Source of the DNA: JAAZBV01 sp964499695
Lineage (GTDB): Bacteria; Desulfobacterota; DSM-4660; Desulfatiglandales; HGW-15
Direction: 5' to 3'
Assembly: GCA_964499695.1 (NCBI GenBank)
Contig: CAZCMD010000147.1
Location: 1-12,488 of the forward strand
Length of the DNA: 12,488 nucleotides
Shown here: piece after piece, positions 7,515 through 12,488 of the stretch
How the letters are laid out: each line of letters opens with the position of its first letter
How positions within the stretch are numbered: the stretch's first letter is position 1
Translations under genes and position numbers: made by a program
The notes under the pieces: generated by a model
What the model saw: the letters and a program-made list of their open reading frames with translations, nothing else
The model's database searches: none
What the model was told of the DNA's origin: nothing

Positions 7515-8079
7515 TTCTATCAGCCTGTATATTGATGATGCACTGAATCTTGATGAAAAGATAGATTTTGTAAAAAGGATACATGATGAGGAGCAGTTTT
7601 ATTCGGAGGCTGTTGGTCTCCTTGAGCAGGAAAAACTGCTTTGCTCTGATGTAGTTGAGAGTGTACCCCAGGTATCCATAAAGGAAAAATCCAGCATATT
7701 CGATATTCAGTTCCTGCGCCCCTATTTCAGGGTAGCAGAATTCGGGGTTGTTGCCGTGCTTTTACTCATTATTATTGCAGGCAGAATACCTGTAAACAGA
7801 CAGGAAACCAGCATTGAATCTGTCTCAAAGAGATTTGTTATCTACATGCCAGAGGCTCAAAATGTACAGATTGCCGGGAGTTTTACAAACTGGAACAGTG
7901 TACCCATGAAGATGATCGGCCCAAGCGGTTACTGGGAGATTGAACTGGATGTTACAAAAGGGGAACATAAATATGTATTTATAATCGGGGATGACAAAAA
8001 GATTGCCGACCCTACCATATTGTTAAAGGAAAGGGATGATTTTGGCAGTGAAAACTCTGTCCTTGTAGTGGAGGCATAG
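7507..8079 (+). CDS. Probable membrane anti-sigma factor with external CBM48-like domain
   Basis: A 190-residue single-pass membrane protein. Residues 1-70 are a short, acidic helical cytoplasmic part (SLYIDDALNLDEKIDFVKRI) with no zinc-binding HxxxCxxC. Residues 75-92 form the membrane segment (VAEFGVVAVLLLIIIAG). Residues 107-188 match an AMPK-beta/CBM48 or isoamylase early-set domain: VQIAGSFTNWN, GYWEIELD, KGEHKYVF and ADPT. Of the AMPK-beta glycogen contacts, the first Trp is kept (Trp129), but the second Trp and the usual Lys position are not obvious, so carbohydrate binding may be altered or lost. Position and overlap behind an ECF sigma gene make it the likely anti-sigma factor, with the external domain as sensor or partner-binding module; that role is inferred. 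GAGGTG lies eight bases before the start. Its last 15 residues (KERDDFGSENS) recur in the next gene's product. Confidence 0.8.
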   Translation: MNDSISLYIDDALNLDEKIDFVKRIHDEEQFYSEAVGLLEQEKLLCSDVVESVPQVSIKEKSSIFDIQFLRPYFRVAEFGVVAVLLLIIIAGRIPVNRQETSIESVSKRFVIYMPEAQNVQIAGSFTNWNSVPMKMIGPSGYWEIELDVTKGEHKYVFIIGDDKKIADPTILLKERDDFGSENSVLVVEA

Positions 8080-8081
8080 GG

Positions 8082-8417
8082 ATGAAGATATTCCTCCTGT
8101 TTTTTTCAGTATTTCTGTTATGTTCCACTGGATGTGCTGTTCAACAGTATAAGGTTATTGATCAGAAACTCCATATCTATCTTAAGGACAATGATGCTGA
8201 AAAGGTCTATTTACATATCTCCATTGATGAGTATTCACCACGGGAGGCGTTAAAAGATGATTCAGGTTTATGGGTTTCGGTTCTTCCGGCTGATGCTGAG
8301 TTTAAATATTTTTATATGATAGATGGTAAAATGTTTATTCCTGAATGCAGCATGAAAGAAAAGGATGATTTCGGTTCAGTGAACTGTGTTTACATCCCGC
8401 TCCTGGGGATGCCGTAA
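8082..8417 (+). CDS. Small lipoprotein, divergent copy of the CBM48-like domain
   Basis: A 111-residue protein with a lipoprotein signal: a hydrophobic stretch to residue 17, then CSTGC with Cys18 as the likely acylated residue. The -3 position is Ser, not the preferred Leu. The mature part aligns by eye with the external domain of the preceding protein: KLHIYLKD matches RFVIYMPE, SGLWVSVLPADAEFKYFYMIDG matches GYWEIELDVTKGEHKYVFIIGD, and KEKDDFGSVNCVYIP matches KERDDFGSENSVLVV. The central AGSFTNW segment is lost. It probably arose by duplication and is held at the membrane near its partner. It starts two bases after the upstream stop with GGAGG seven bases before. The function is unknown; it may tune the anti-sigma or sense together with it. 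Confidence 0.75.
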   Translation: MKIFLLFFSVFLLCSTGCAVQQYKVIDQKLHIYLKDNDAEKVYLHISIDEYSPREALKDDSGLWVSVLPADAEFKYFYMIDGKMFIPECSMKEKDDFGSVNCVYIPLLGMP

Positions 8418-8468
8418 TCATCTTTCAATTTGCTTTCAGGAATTTATATGTTTAATCGTGAGGATAAA

Positions 8469-9398
8469 ATGGATATGGCAAAAAAAATTATAATGGGTCT
8501 GTTCCTGGTACTTTTCCTGCCTTCGGTACTGACAGCCGATGTGCTGGATGATGAACTCCCAAACAATACCCCTCTTCAGATAAAAGAGATGGCAAGAGAG
8601 GTGATTCACCTTGGGGTTGAAAACCAGGGGGTTGTGAAGATGACCAGGGTAATGCTCCAGAACAAATTTACAGAAGAGCAGATGGTCAGGGCTTATGAGA
8701 TGATTGGCGAGGCCAAAAAAACCGGGCTCCCCGTCGAACCTCTGATGGATAAACTGCATGAGGGTATTGGAAAGCGTGTGCAGAGCCAGAATATCATCAT
8801 GGCAATGGAAAAGGTTAAGAAACGATATCAGAGTGCAGCCCAGTATGCATACAGCATGACCGACAGTGAAGAAGAGACTAATGCATTGACCGGAGATATT
8901 GCTGAATCCCTTGCTGCCGGCATGACAGGCACCGATATAGAAACAATAGGCGATATGCTGGATGAGATGAAGATCCAAACAAAAGAAAAATCATCCATTA
9001 AAAACCAGACCATGGCGACAGTAAAGACCATGGCGCGTACAGGTGCAAGGTCAGGATCAGTAGCAAATACTATACAGACAGCACTCAAAAATGGTTATGA
9101 CCATAATAAGATGAAAAACCTTGAAAAGGCATTTATCAATCAGGTAAAGGCAAATCACAATCCTTCTCAAATAGCCGAGGCATTTACCAGGGGGATCAAT
9201 GCAGGTACATCGGTGGATGAAATGGGGCGGCATGGTTATATGAATTCCGCAGGTTCAGGGGGACCAGGTGGCTATGGAAATGGTTACGGTAATGGAGCAG
9301 GTATGGGAGGTACAGGAGGTGGGGCTGGTTCCGGAAGCATGGGCGGTTCAGGACATGGTTCTGGTGGAGGTAGTGGCGGCGGGAGAGGCAGAAGGTAG
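8469..9398 (+). CDS. Secreted helical-repeat protein with Gly-rich C-terminus
   Basis: A 309-residue exported protein with no recognised catalytic motif. Residues 1-23 are a signal peptide (AKKIIMGLFLVLFLPSVLTA, likely cut before Asp24). Residues 35-255 are predicted helical. They show loosely repeated blocks such as VVKMTRVMLQNKFTEEQM, LPVEPLMDKLHEGIGKRV and NPSQIAEAFTRGINAG, a pattern I associate with uncharacterised deltaproteobacterial secreted proteins. Residues 261-309 are almost only Gly, Ser, Ala, Asn and Met, and end in GGGRGRR. The start at 8469 follows GAGGA (8460-8464); ATGs at 8448 and 8475 are alternatives, and TTG at 8430 is unlikely. It is the last gene of the sigma operon, 51 bases after the lipoprotein gene. 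A structural or matrix role would fit the composition but is a guess. Confidence 0.75.
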   Translation: MDMAKKIIMGLFLVLFLPSVLTADVLDDELPNNTPLQIKEMAREVIHLGVENQGVVKMTRVMLQNKFTEEQMVRAYEMIGEAKKTGLPVEPLMDKLHEGIGKRVQSQNIIMAMEKVKKRYQSAAQYAYSMTDSEEETNALTGDIAESLAAGMTGTDIETIGDMLDEMKIQTKEKSSIKNQTMATVKTMARTGARSGSVANTIQTALKNGYDHNKMKNLEKAFINQVKANHNPSQIAEAFTRGINAGTSVDEMGRHGYMNSAGSGGPGGYGNGYGNGAGMGGTGGGAGSGSMGGSGHGSGGGSGGGRGRR

Positions 9399-9432
9399 AA
9401 AATTCTATCGATATTGATTTTAATATGTTGTC

Positions 9433-9567
9433 CCCCGATGGGGCTGAAAAAATAATGTAAGACGCATATCGCTATTAATATACCGCACCTGTGGTGCTTT
9501 AATTGTCTACTATAAATGCTACACCTAAACAATGATTAACATCTCACATCTGTGTCGCTATTAATAT
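9433..9567. repeat. Composite dispersed repeat with short palindromes
   Basis: The stretch contains CCCC-GAT-GGGG (9433-9443), GCACC-TGT-GGTGC (9485-9497), and two direct copies of TCGCTATTAATAT (9469-9481 and 9555-9567). The arrangement, with small variable palindromes between constant TCGCTATTAATAT blocks, looks like a degenerate tandem of one repeat family. It directly follows the sigma operon and has no coding signal. Confidence 0.55.
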
Positions 9568-9730
9568 GACAAAATGAGCTATTAAATCAGAAAAATATAG
9601 TATTAGATGGTTTAGAAACTGCGAACCTGTGTTCGTCATTCTCACGAAGGCGCATTAGTGTCAAGTTAAGGGGATAATGTACCGAATGCAGCATATTTGC
9701 TAATAAAAATGGTACAATTTTCTGTAAAAG

Positions 9731-9785
9731 GGTGGGGTTTTTCACCCCACCAAAAACAGAGGTGGCATATAAAATGCCACCCTAC
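9731..9785. repeat. Two adjacent palindromes with CCCTAC end
   Basis: GGTGGGGT/ACCCCACC (9731-9738 and 9744-9751) and GGTGGCAT/ATGCCACC (9761-9768 and 9774-9781) are perfect 8-bp stems with five-base loops, nine bases apart. The second is followed by CTACG. Their arms differ, but the design matches the palindromes at 461 and 2449. Confidence 0.65.
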
Positions 9786-9811
9786 GTTTTAAAAGATGTA
9801 TCCAATTATTT

Positions 9812-9965
9812 AGTGTCCATTCAGAATAAAACAAATTCTGGATGGATTTTTCAGCAATCAGCGATCATCTGTCGGCTAACCACATGGTTTGAAAGCCTTT
9901 TGCTAAAAGCTGAATGCTAAGGGCTGACCGATTGAATCTAAAACCACAGTTTTTGGATGGACACT
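9812..9965. mobile_element. Possible MITE-like element, 154 bp
   Basis: The ends are inverted repeats: AGTGTCCATTCA (9812-9823) and TGGATGGACACT (9954-9965), 11 of 12 complementary. Just inside the left end is a second hairpin, TCCATTCAGAAT with ATTCTGGATGGA (9816-9827 and 9835-9846). The interior holds inverted GCTGA-type heptamer units (9850-9928). There is no transposase. I see no clear target-site duplication, so mobility is unproven. Confidence 0.4.
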
Positions 9966-10087
9966 TTTTATATAAAGAAACTTGCCCTTGTTTTAATTTA
10001 CACACCAATAATTTGGTATTAAAGATAGTAGAAAATCTTTTTCATATTGCTGTTTATTGATATTTGTAACCAGGCATCTTTAAGATG

Positions 10088-10124
10088 AAAAAAACAGGCG
10101 TGCTTTTTAACACGCCTGTTTTTT
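10088..10124 (-). terminator. Bidirectional intrinsic terminator
   Basis: CAGGCGTG (10095-10102) and CACGCCTG (10111-10118) form a perfect 8-bp GC-rich stem, flanked by seven A on the left and six T on the right. It therefore works in both directions. It lies 24 bases after the stop of the minus-strand small gene and closes that unit; on the plus strand it would stop read-through from the sigma operon side. Confidence 0.88.
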
Positions 10125-10147
10125 AACTTATAACAAAATGCTAAAAA

Positions 10148-10312
10148 TCAATTTCCCTTTGGGCCGGGAGAAGGTGGTGCAGGATAACCGCTCCCATCCG
10201 GTATACCGTCACCTGAGTTTGGTGCCGGCCCAGGGCCGCTACCTGCGCCTGCAGGACTGAATGTCAAAACAGTAAAAAGCAAAATAACCAGAATCATAAT
10301 TATCTTATTCAT
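10148..10312 (-). CDS. Small secreted Gly/Pro-rich peptide, 54 aa
   Basis: A 54-residue ORF with strong gene signals. GGAGG lies four bases before the ATG. Residues 1-23 are a good signal peptide (MNKIIMILVILLFTVLTFSP then AGA, probable cut after Ala23), and an intrinsic terminator follows 24 bases after the stop. The mature part, about 31 residues, is Gly, Pro and Ser rich with a few Asp and Asn (PDGSGYPAPPSPGPKGN at the end) and should be unstructured. No family is recognised. It lies 93 bases downstream of the other small secreted gene on the same strand, with a 7-bp hairpin in the gap, and may be co-transcribed from the ECF-type promoter at 10713-10738. Translation in all three codon positions is GC-biased as in real genes nearby. 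Confidence 0.7.
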   Translation of the reverse strand: MNKIIMILVILLFTVLTFSPAGAGSGPGPAPNSGDGIPDGSGYPAPPSPGPKGN

Positions 10313-10341
10313 TTTAATCCTCCGTGTTAAATAATTATCAG

Positions 10342-10362
10342 GGCCGGGTGCTGATCCCGGCC
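10342..10362. repeat. Intercistronic hairpin
   Basis: GGCCGGG (10342-10348) and CCCGGCC (10356-10362) form a perfect 7-bp GC stem between the two small secreted-protein genes. No T-tract follows on the minus strand, so it may be a processing or mRNA-stability element that sets different levels of the two products, not a terminator. Confidence 0.5.
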
Positions 10363-10405
10363 TTGTTCATGAATTGGTTCAAGAGGGACTTCTGGGTGTG
10401 AATTA

Positions 10406-10663
10406 CTATTTACATGATCCGTCACGTTTCTGAATCCTGTCGCGTGTCATTACACCTGTCCCACTTTTTGTCGCTGTGCCCTTGTTTGTATTAAGTCGTG
10501 ACTGTGTCCGGATCTGTGTCTTGGTTTTAATCTGGCTCTGGGTAACTACTCCTTTACCCATTGAGCCTGAATAGGCCTTTCCATTTACCCCCTTCCCTCC
10601 TGCAAAGGCGATGGAAGAAAACATAAAAACTGCTGTTGTAAGTAACAATAATTTTTTCGTCAT
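10406..10663 (-). CDS. Small secreted basic Thr/Gln/Lys-rich protein, 85 aa
   Basis: An 85-residue exported protein. Residues 1-21 are a signal peptide (KKLLLLTTAVFMFSSIAFA, cut before Gly22). The mature part is low-complexity and basic: a Gly/Lys segment (GGKGVNGKAYSGSMGKG), then Thr/Gln/Lys/Arg repeats (QSQIKTKTQIRTQSRL), ending TRDRIQKRDGSCK with a single Cys84. Similar QTRTRTQ...RDRIH proteins are common, and uncharacterised, in deltaproteobacteria as I recall them; no function is known. A CCTCCT complement (10671-10676) gives an AGGAGG site seven bases before the ATG. Upstream lies the ECF-type promoter shared with the sigma operon, so it is the best candidate regulon member outside that operon. 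Confidence 0.82.
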   Translation of the reverse strand: MTKKLLLLTTAVFMFSSIAFAGGKGVNGKAYSGSMGKGVVTQSQIKTKTQIRTQSRLNTNKGTATKSGTGVMTRDRIQKRDGSCK

Positions 10664-10712
10664 TTTTAGACCTCCTGTTCTGTATCTGTTAAAAGGTTAA
10701 TTCTGGCTATAA

Positions 10713-10738
10713 AACGTTTGAAGGCCTGAAAGGTTACA
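10713..10738 (-). promoter_or_regulatory. Second ECF-type promoter, matching the sigma operon's
   Basis: Read on the minus strand it is TGTAAC, 14 bases, AACGTT: the same two hexamers with the same spacing as at 6996-7021. The spacer also keeps the CTTT start and a GGCCTT core shifted by one base. The -10 ends 49 bases before the ATG of the 85-residue secreted protein, leaving a leader with a normal ribosome binding site. Confidence 0.75.
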
Positions 10739-11007
10739 GAGGAATTGTGAAAACAAGGAAACAAAAAACGTTCTATACTGATAGTCGCATATTAAAAAGG
10801 GCTTATGACAATCCTTTATTTGGAATATACTCCCATTAAATATAATTATTTATGGAGTGCATTCCAATTCTTGAAAAATTTAAAACCATATATTACCGGT
10901 TGCTTAAAAATGCAAATTACAGCACCCATCGATATATGTTTGGTTTTTTTATATTAAAACAGGAATGAATTGTAGAAAATTGAGACAATAATTTAACCTC
11001 ATTTTTC
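10739..11007. other. AT-rich intergenic region with one inverted repeat
   Basis: No gene is visible between the divergent secreted-protein genes. The only structure I see is an inverted repeat with 14-base arms (10820-10833 and 10854-10867, TTGGAAT..ACTCC and its complement, two central mismatches) around an AT-rich 20-base centre. Its spacing would suit a dimeric regulator or a hairpin. Confidence 0.5.
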
Positions 11008-11036
11008 TTGACACATAATGCTCCCCGGCCTATGTT
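11008..11036 (+). promoter_or_regulatory. Sigma-70 promoter of the secreted DUF8021-like gene
   Basis: Perfect TTGACA (11008-11013), a 17-base spacer and TATGTT (11031-11036, four of six). The transcript would start near 11043, leaving a leader of about 55 bases with AGGAGG. A small inverted repeat, AAACCG/CGGTTT (11040-11045 and 11052-11057), sits at the expected transcription start and could be an operator. Confidence 0.65.
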
Positions 11037-11097
11037 CATAAACCGAATTACCGGTTTTCCTATCACAATAAATTACACAAATCAGGAGGGTTACAAT

Positions 11098-11979
11098 ATG
11101 AAAAGGGTACAGAAATGGACCATTGTGGCAATGGCAGTTTTATTTATGACTATCGGGTTCAGTGTTTCTTATGCCTCTGCTCAAACCGAATGTACACGTG
11201 ATGGATTAAAGGCTATCACAGGCCAGTTTTTAACATCACTTGAGTCACACAATCCATCAGGCGCGCCCCTTGCCTCAAATGTAAGATACACAGAAAACGG
11301 TATAGATGTGGCAACAGGCAAAGGCACATGGGAGACAGCAGGAAAGATCATCTTTAAACGCGGGCTTGTCGATACAAAAAAATGCGGTACACACACCCAG
11401 ACCATTATCGAAGAAAACGGAAAGCAGATCCTTTATGGTGTAAGACTTAAGGTAGACAAAGGTAAGATATCAGAGATTGAGGCCATTGTTATACGCGGAA
11501 AAGAGGTGCTTGAGCCCAAGGCCATACTGGATACAGTAAACCAGGACTGGGAAGATCCCCTTCCACCGCAGCAGCGTAGTTCACGCCTGGCAATGATAGC
11601 TGTAGCAGATGATTATTTTGAACTCTTCGTAAAAGATAAAAAGCGTGTCGTCTCTGACCTCGCCTATTCAGGGTTCTGTGATCGTTGGGAGAATGGCAAA
11701 ATAACAACAAAGGGCGGTATGAACCAGAATGTTATAATGCCCAAACATGATTGCTCACCTGAGGGTTTTGCTGACATGGCGGACACCCACGGCCCCAGGC
11801 GTTTTCTTGTAGATGAGGAAGCTGGGATAGTTGTTGCCTATATGCTCTTTAATAATGTCTGGCCGGATTTCCATATGTTCAAGATTAACAACGGCCTTGT
11901 TGTATGGATACAGGCATATTTTGAATACAGCAAATCGTACAAGACCATGGGCTGGCCTGATGAGCCTGCATGTGAATAG
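11098..11979 (+). CDS. Secreted protein, DUF8021/NTF2-like
   Basis: A 293-residue exported protein. Residues 1-28 form a signal peptide ending SYASA, likely cut before Gln29. The mature start CTRDGLKAITGQFLTSLESHNPSGAPLASNVRYTENG followed by GKGTW resembles the DUF8021 pattern known mostly from secreted fungal and some bacterial proteins. A second half (about residues 162-286, RLAMIAVADDYFELF ... VWIQAYFEYSKSYKTMGW) looks like another NTF2-like unit. Such folds bind small hydrophobic ligands or act as hydratases or isomerases, but no catalytic residues are evident. Five Cys (32, 96, 194, 219, 292) suit disulfides outside the cytoplasm. The start at 11098 follows AGGAGG (11084-11089); the longer frame from TTG 11008 overlaps the promoter. 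It is a single-gene unit. The family link is from memory of the motif, not a search. Confidence 0.75.
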   Translation: MKRVQKWTIVAMAVLFMTIGFSVSYASAQTECTRDGLKAITGQFLTSLESHNPSGAPLASNVRYTENGIDVATGKGTWETAGKIIFKRGLVDTKKCGTHTQTIIEENGKQILYGVRLKVDKGKISEIEAIVIRGKEVLEPKAILDTVNQDWEDPLPPQQRSSRLAMIAVADDYFELFVKDKKRVVSDLAYSGFCDRWENGKITTKGGMNQNVIMPKHDCSPEGFADMADTHGPRRFLVDEEAGIVVAYMLFNNVWPDFHMFKINNGLVVWIQAYFEYSKSYKTMGWPDEPACE

Positions 11980-12288
11980 GTTTTATTCCTTAAGATATCA
12001 ATTTTTAGTTTGTCTGAAGAAATGAATTGAAATAGTATACACATTGGAATAAATGCGAAAGGCTATTTTTACCACGGAGGACACTGAGAGCACGGAGTAA
12101 AAACAAAAGATTAAATTACATAAGCTCGAGTGTTCTTAGTGTCTGCGGAATGGATTGATTTTGTAGGGGCAGGTTTTATACCTGACCATGGAATAAGAGA
12201 CTTAAACCAATAATTTCCGGTCGGGGATAAACCCTAATACTGTTGACTTAAGGAATTTTAAACCTCTGCGGTGAAATGCTTCACTAAT
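11980..12288. repeat. Spacer with second CACGGAG-type repeat
   Basis: No gene is visible. ACCACGGAGG...CACGGAGTAAAAAC (12071-12105) repeats the block at 4747-4900, including the following AAAAGAT.AAAT stretch. TTCTTAGTGTCTGCGG (from 12134) is the other half of the same family. At 12163-12187, TGTAGGGGCAGGT...ACCTGACC is a weakened member of the TGTAG-palindrome group. Confidence 0.55.
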
Positions 12289-12320
12289 AAAAAAGGGAAA
12301 CCGGTTACAGGGTTTCCCTT
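12289..12320 (-). terminator. Intrinsic terminator of the tRNA gene
   Basis: On the minus strand, AAGGGAAACC and GGTTTCCCTT form a perfect 10-bp stem (12311-12320 and 12293-12302) with an eight-base loop and a T-rich tail. It begins ten bases after the tRNA 3' end and serves transcription leaving the tRNA. Confidence 0.88.
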
Positions 12321-12329
12321 GATTTTTTG

Positions 12330-12417
12330 TGGTGCCTAGGACGAGACTTGAACTCGTACGGGACTAGGTCCCGAGGGATTTTAAGTCCCTTGCGTCTACC
12401 AATTCCGCCACCCAGGC
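12330..12417 (-). tRNA. tRNA-Leu (anticodon UAA)
   Basis: An 88-base type II tRNA including an encoded CCA (12330-12332). The acceptor stem GCCTGGG/CCTAGGC pairs with one G-U wobble. The D-arm region reads GGCGGAATTGGTAGACGC, as in bacterial leucine tRNAs. The anticodon stem-loop GGGACTTAAAATCCC gives anticodon TAA, reading UUA and UUG. A long variable arm follows (CTCGGGACTAGGTCCCG), then the T-arm with GTTCAAGTC. The long variable arm and anticodon make the Leu identity secure. A TTGACA (minus strand, 12460-12455) lies upstream, but the matching -10 is poor. Confidence 0.97.
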
Positions 12418-12488
12418 AATTATAAAGGGCTTTTTTAATAATATGACCAATTTATGTCAAGCTATATTATTTAATATTCATCCAAAAA

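Larger units (their letters stand above)
9399..10087. other. Repeat-rich spacer without genes
   Basis: Besides the composite repeat, it carries a CGTCATTCTCACGAAGG fragment (from 9634), a TGTACC/GGTACA inverted pair (9679-9684 and 9711-9716), two palindromes at 9731-9785, and a possible MITE at 9812-9965. An ORF at 9732-9920 runs through these repeats and has no ribosome binding site or protein-like composition, so I do not call it. Confidence 0.6.

Noticed and set aside
9249..9398. GlyGly-CTERM or similar sorting signal at the end of the Gly-rich protein
   Set aside because: No hydrophobic membrane segment follows the Gly-rich stretch before the Arg-rich end.
9732..9920. Plus-strand ORF of 62 codons
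   Set aside because: It runs through two palindromes and the possible MITE; there is no ribosome binding site.
10065..10090. Third ECF promoter copy (TGTAAC at 10065)
   Set aside because: No AACGTT at the required 14-base spacing, and no gene follows on that strand.
11008..11097. Longer N-terminus for the secreted protein, from TTG 11008
   Set aside because: The TTG is itself part of the TTGACA promoter hexamer; AGGAGG and a signal peptide support 11098.

Overview
The window looks like a chromosomal piece of a Gram-negative bacterium. It has lipoproteins with lipoboxes, secreted proteins with signal peptides, an ECF sigma factor with a membrane-spanning anti-sigma-like partner, and AGGAGG-type ribosome binding sites. 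The intergenic DNA is moderately AT-rich and full of dispersed palindromes and heptamer arrays. This style, with the protein types, suggests an environmental deltaproteobacterium (Desulfobacterota); that is an inference, since no marker gene here fixes the taxon.

Layout. 1-312: a small MNT nucleotidyltransferase of the HEPN/MNT antitoxin type, without a visible partner. 313-749: repeat-bearing spacer and helicase leader with a terminator-like hairpin. 750-2432: DEAD-box RNA helicase with a DbpA-type RNA-binding tail. 2449-2479: long palindrome between convergent genes. 2499-4699 (minus): an HSL-family esterase preceded by an MFS transporter, separated by a heptamer repeat tract. 4700-5178: repeats, then a sigma-70-like promoter. 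5179-6858: lipoprotein alkaline phosphatase. 6906-6944: near-perfect RNA hairpin. 7032-9398: four-gene ECF sigma operon. 9399-10087: repeat-rich spacer with a possible MITE. 10088-10663 (minus): two small secreted-protein genes and a terminator. 11098-11979: secreted protein resembling DUF8021, under its own promoter. 12289-12417 (minus): tRNA-Leu(UAA) with its terminator.

The most interesting content is a candidate ECF sigma regulon. The operon encodes an ECF sigma factor, a single-pass membrane protein with a small cytoplasmic N-terminus and an external CBM48/AMPK-beta-like domain (likely the anti-sigma factor), a lipoprotein that looks like a divergent copy of that external domain, and a secreted helical protein with a Gly-rich, Arg-ended tail. 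A promoter-like element TGTAAC-N14-AACGTT sits just upstream of the sigma gene. It recurs with identical spacing, on the other strand, upstream of the small secreted Thr/Gln/Lys-rich protein 3 kb away. The reading is an autoregulated envelope-sensing sigma factor controlling itself and a set of small, low-complexity exported proteins. What it senses and what the exported proteins do cannot be told from sequence.
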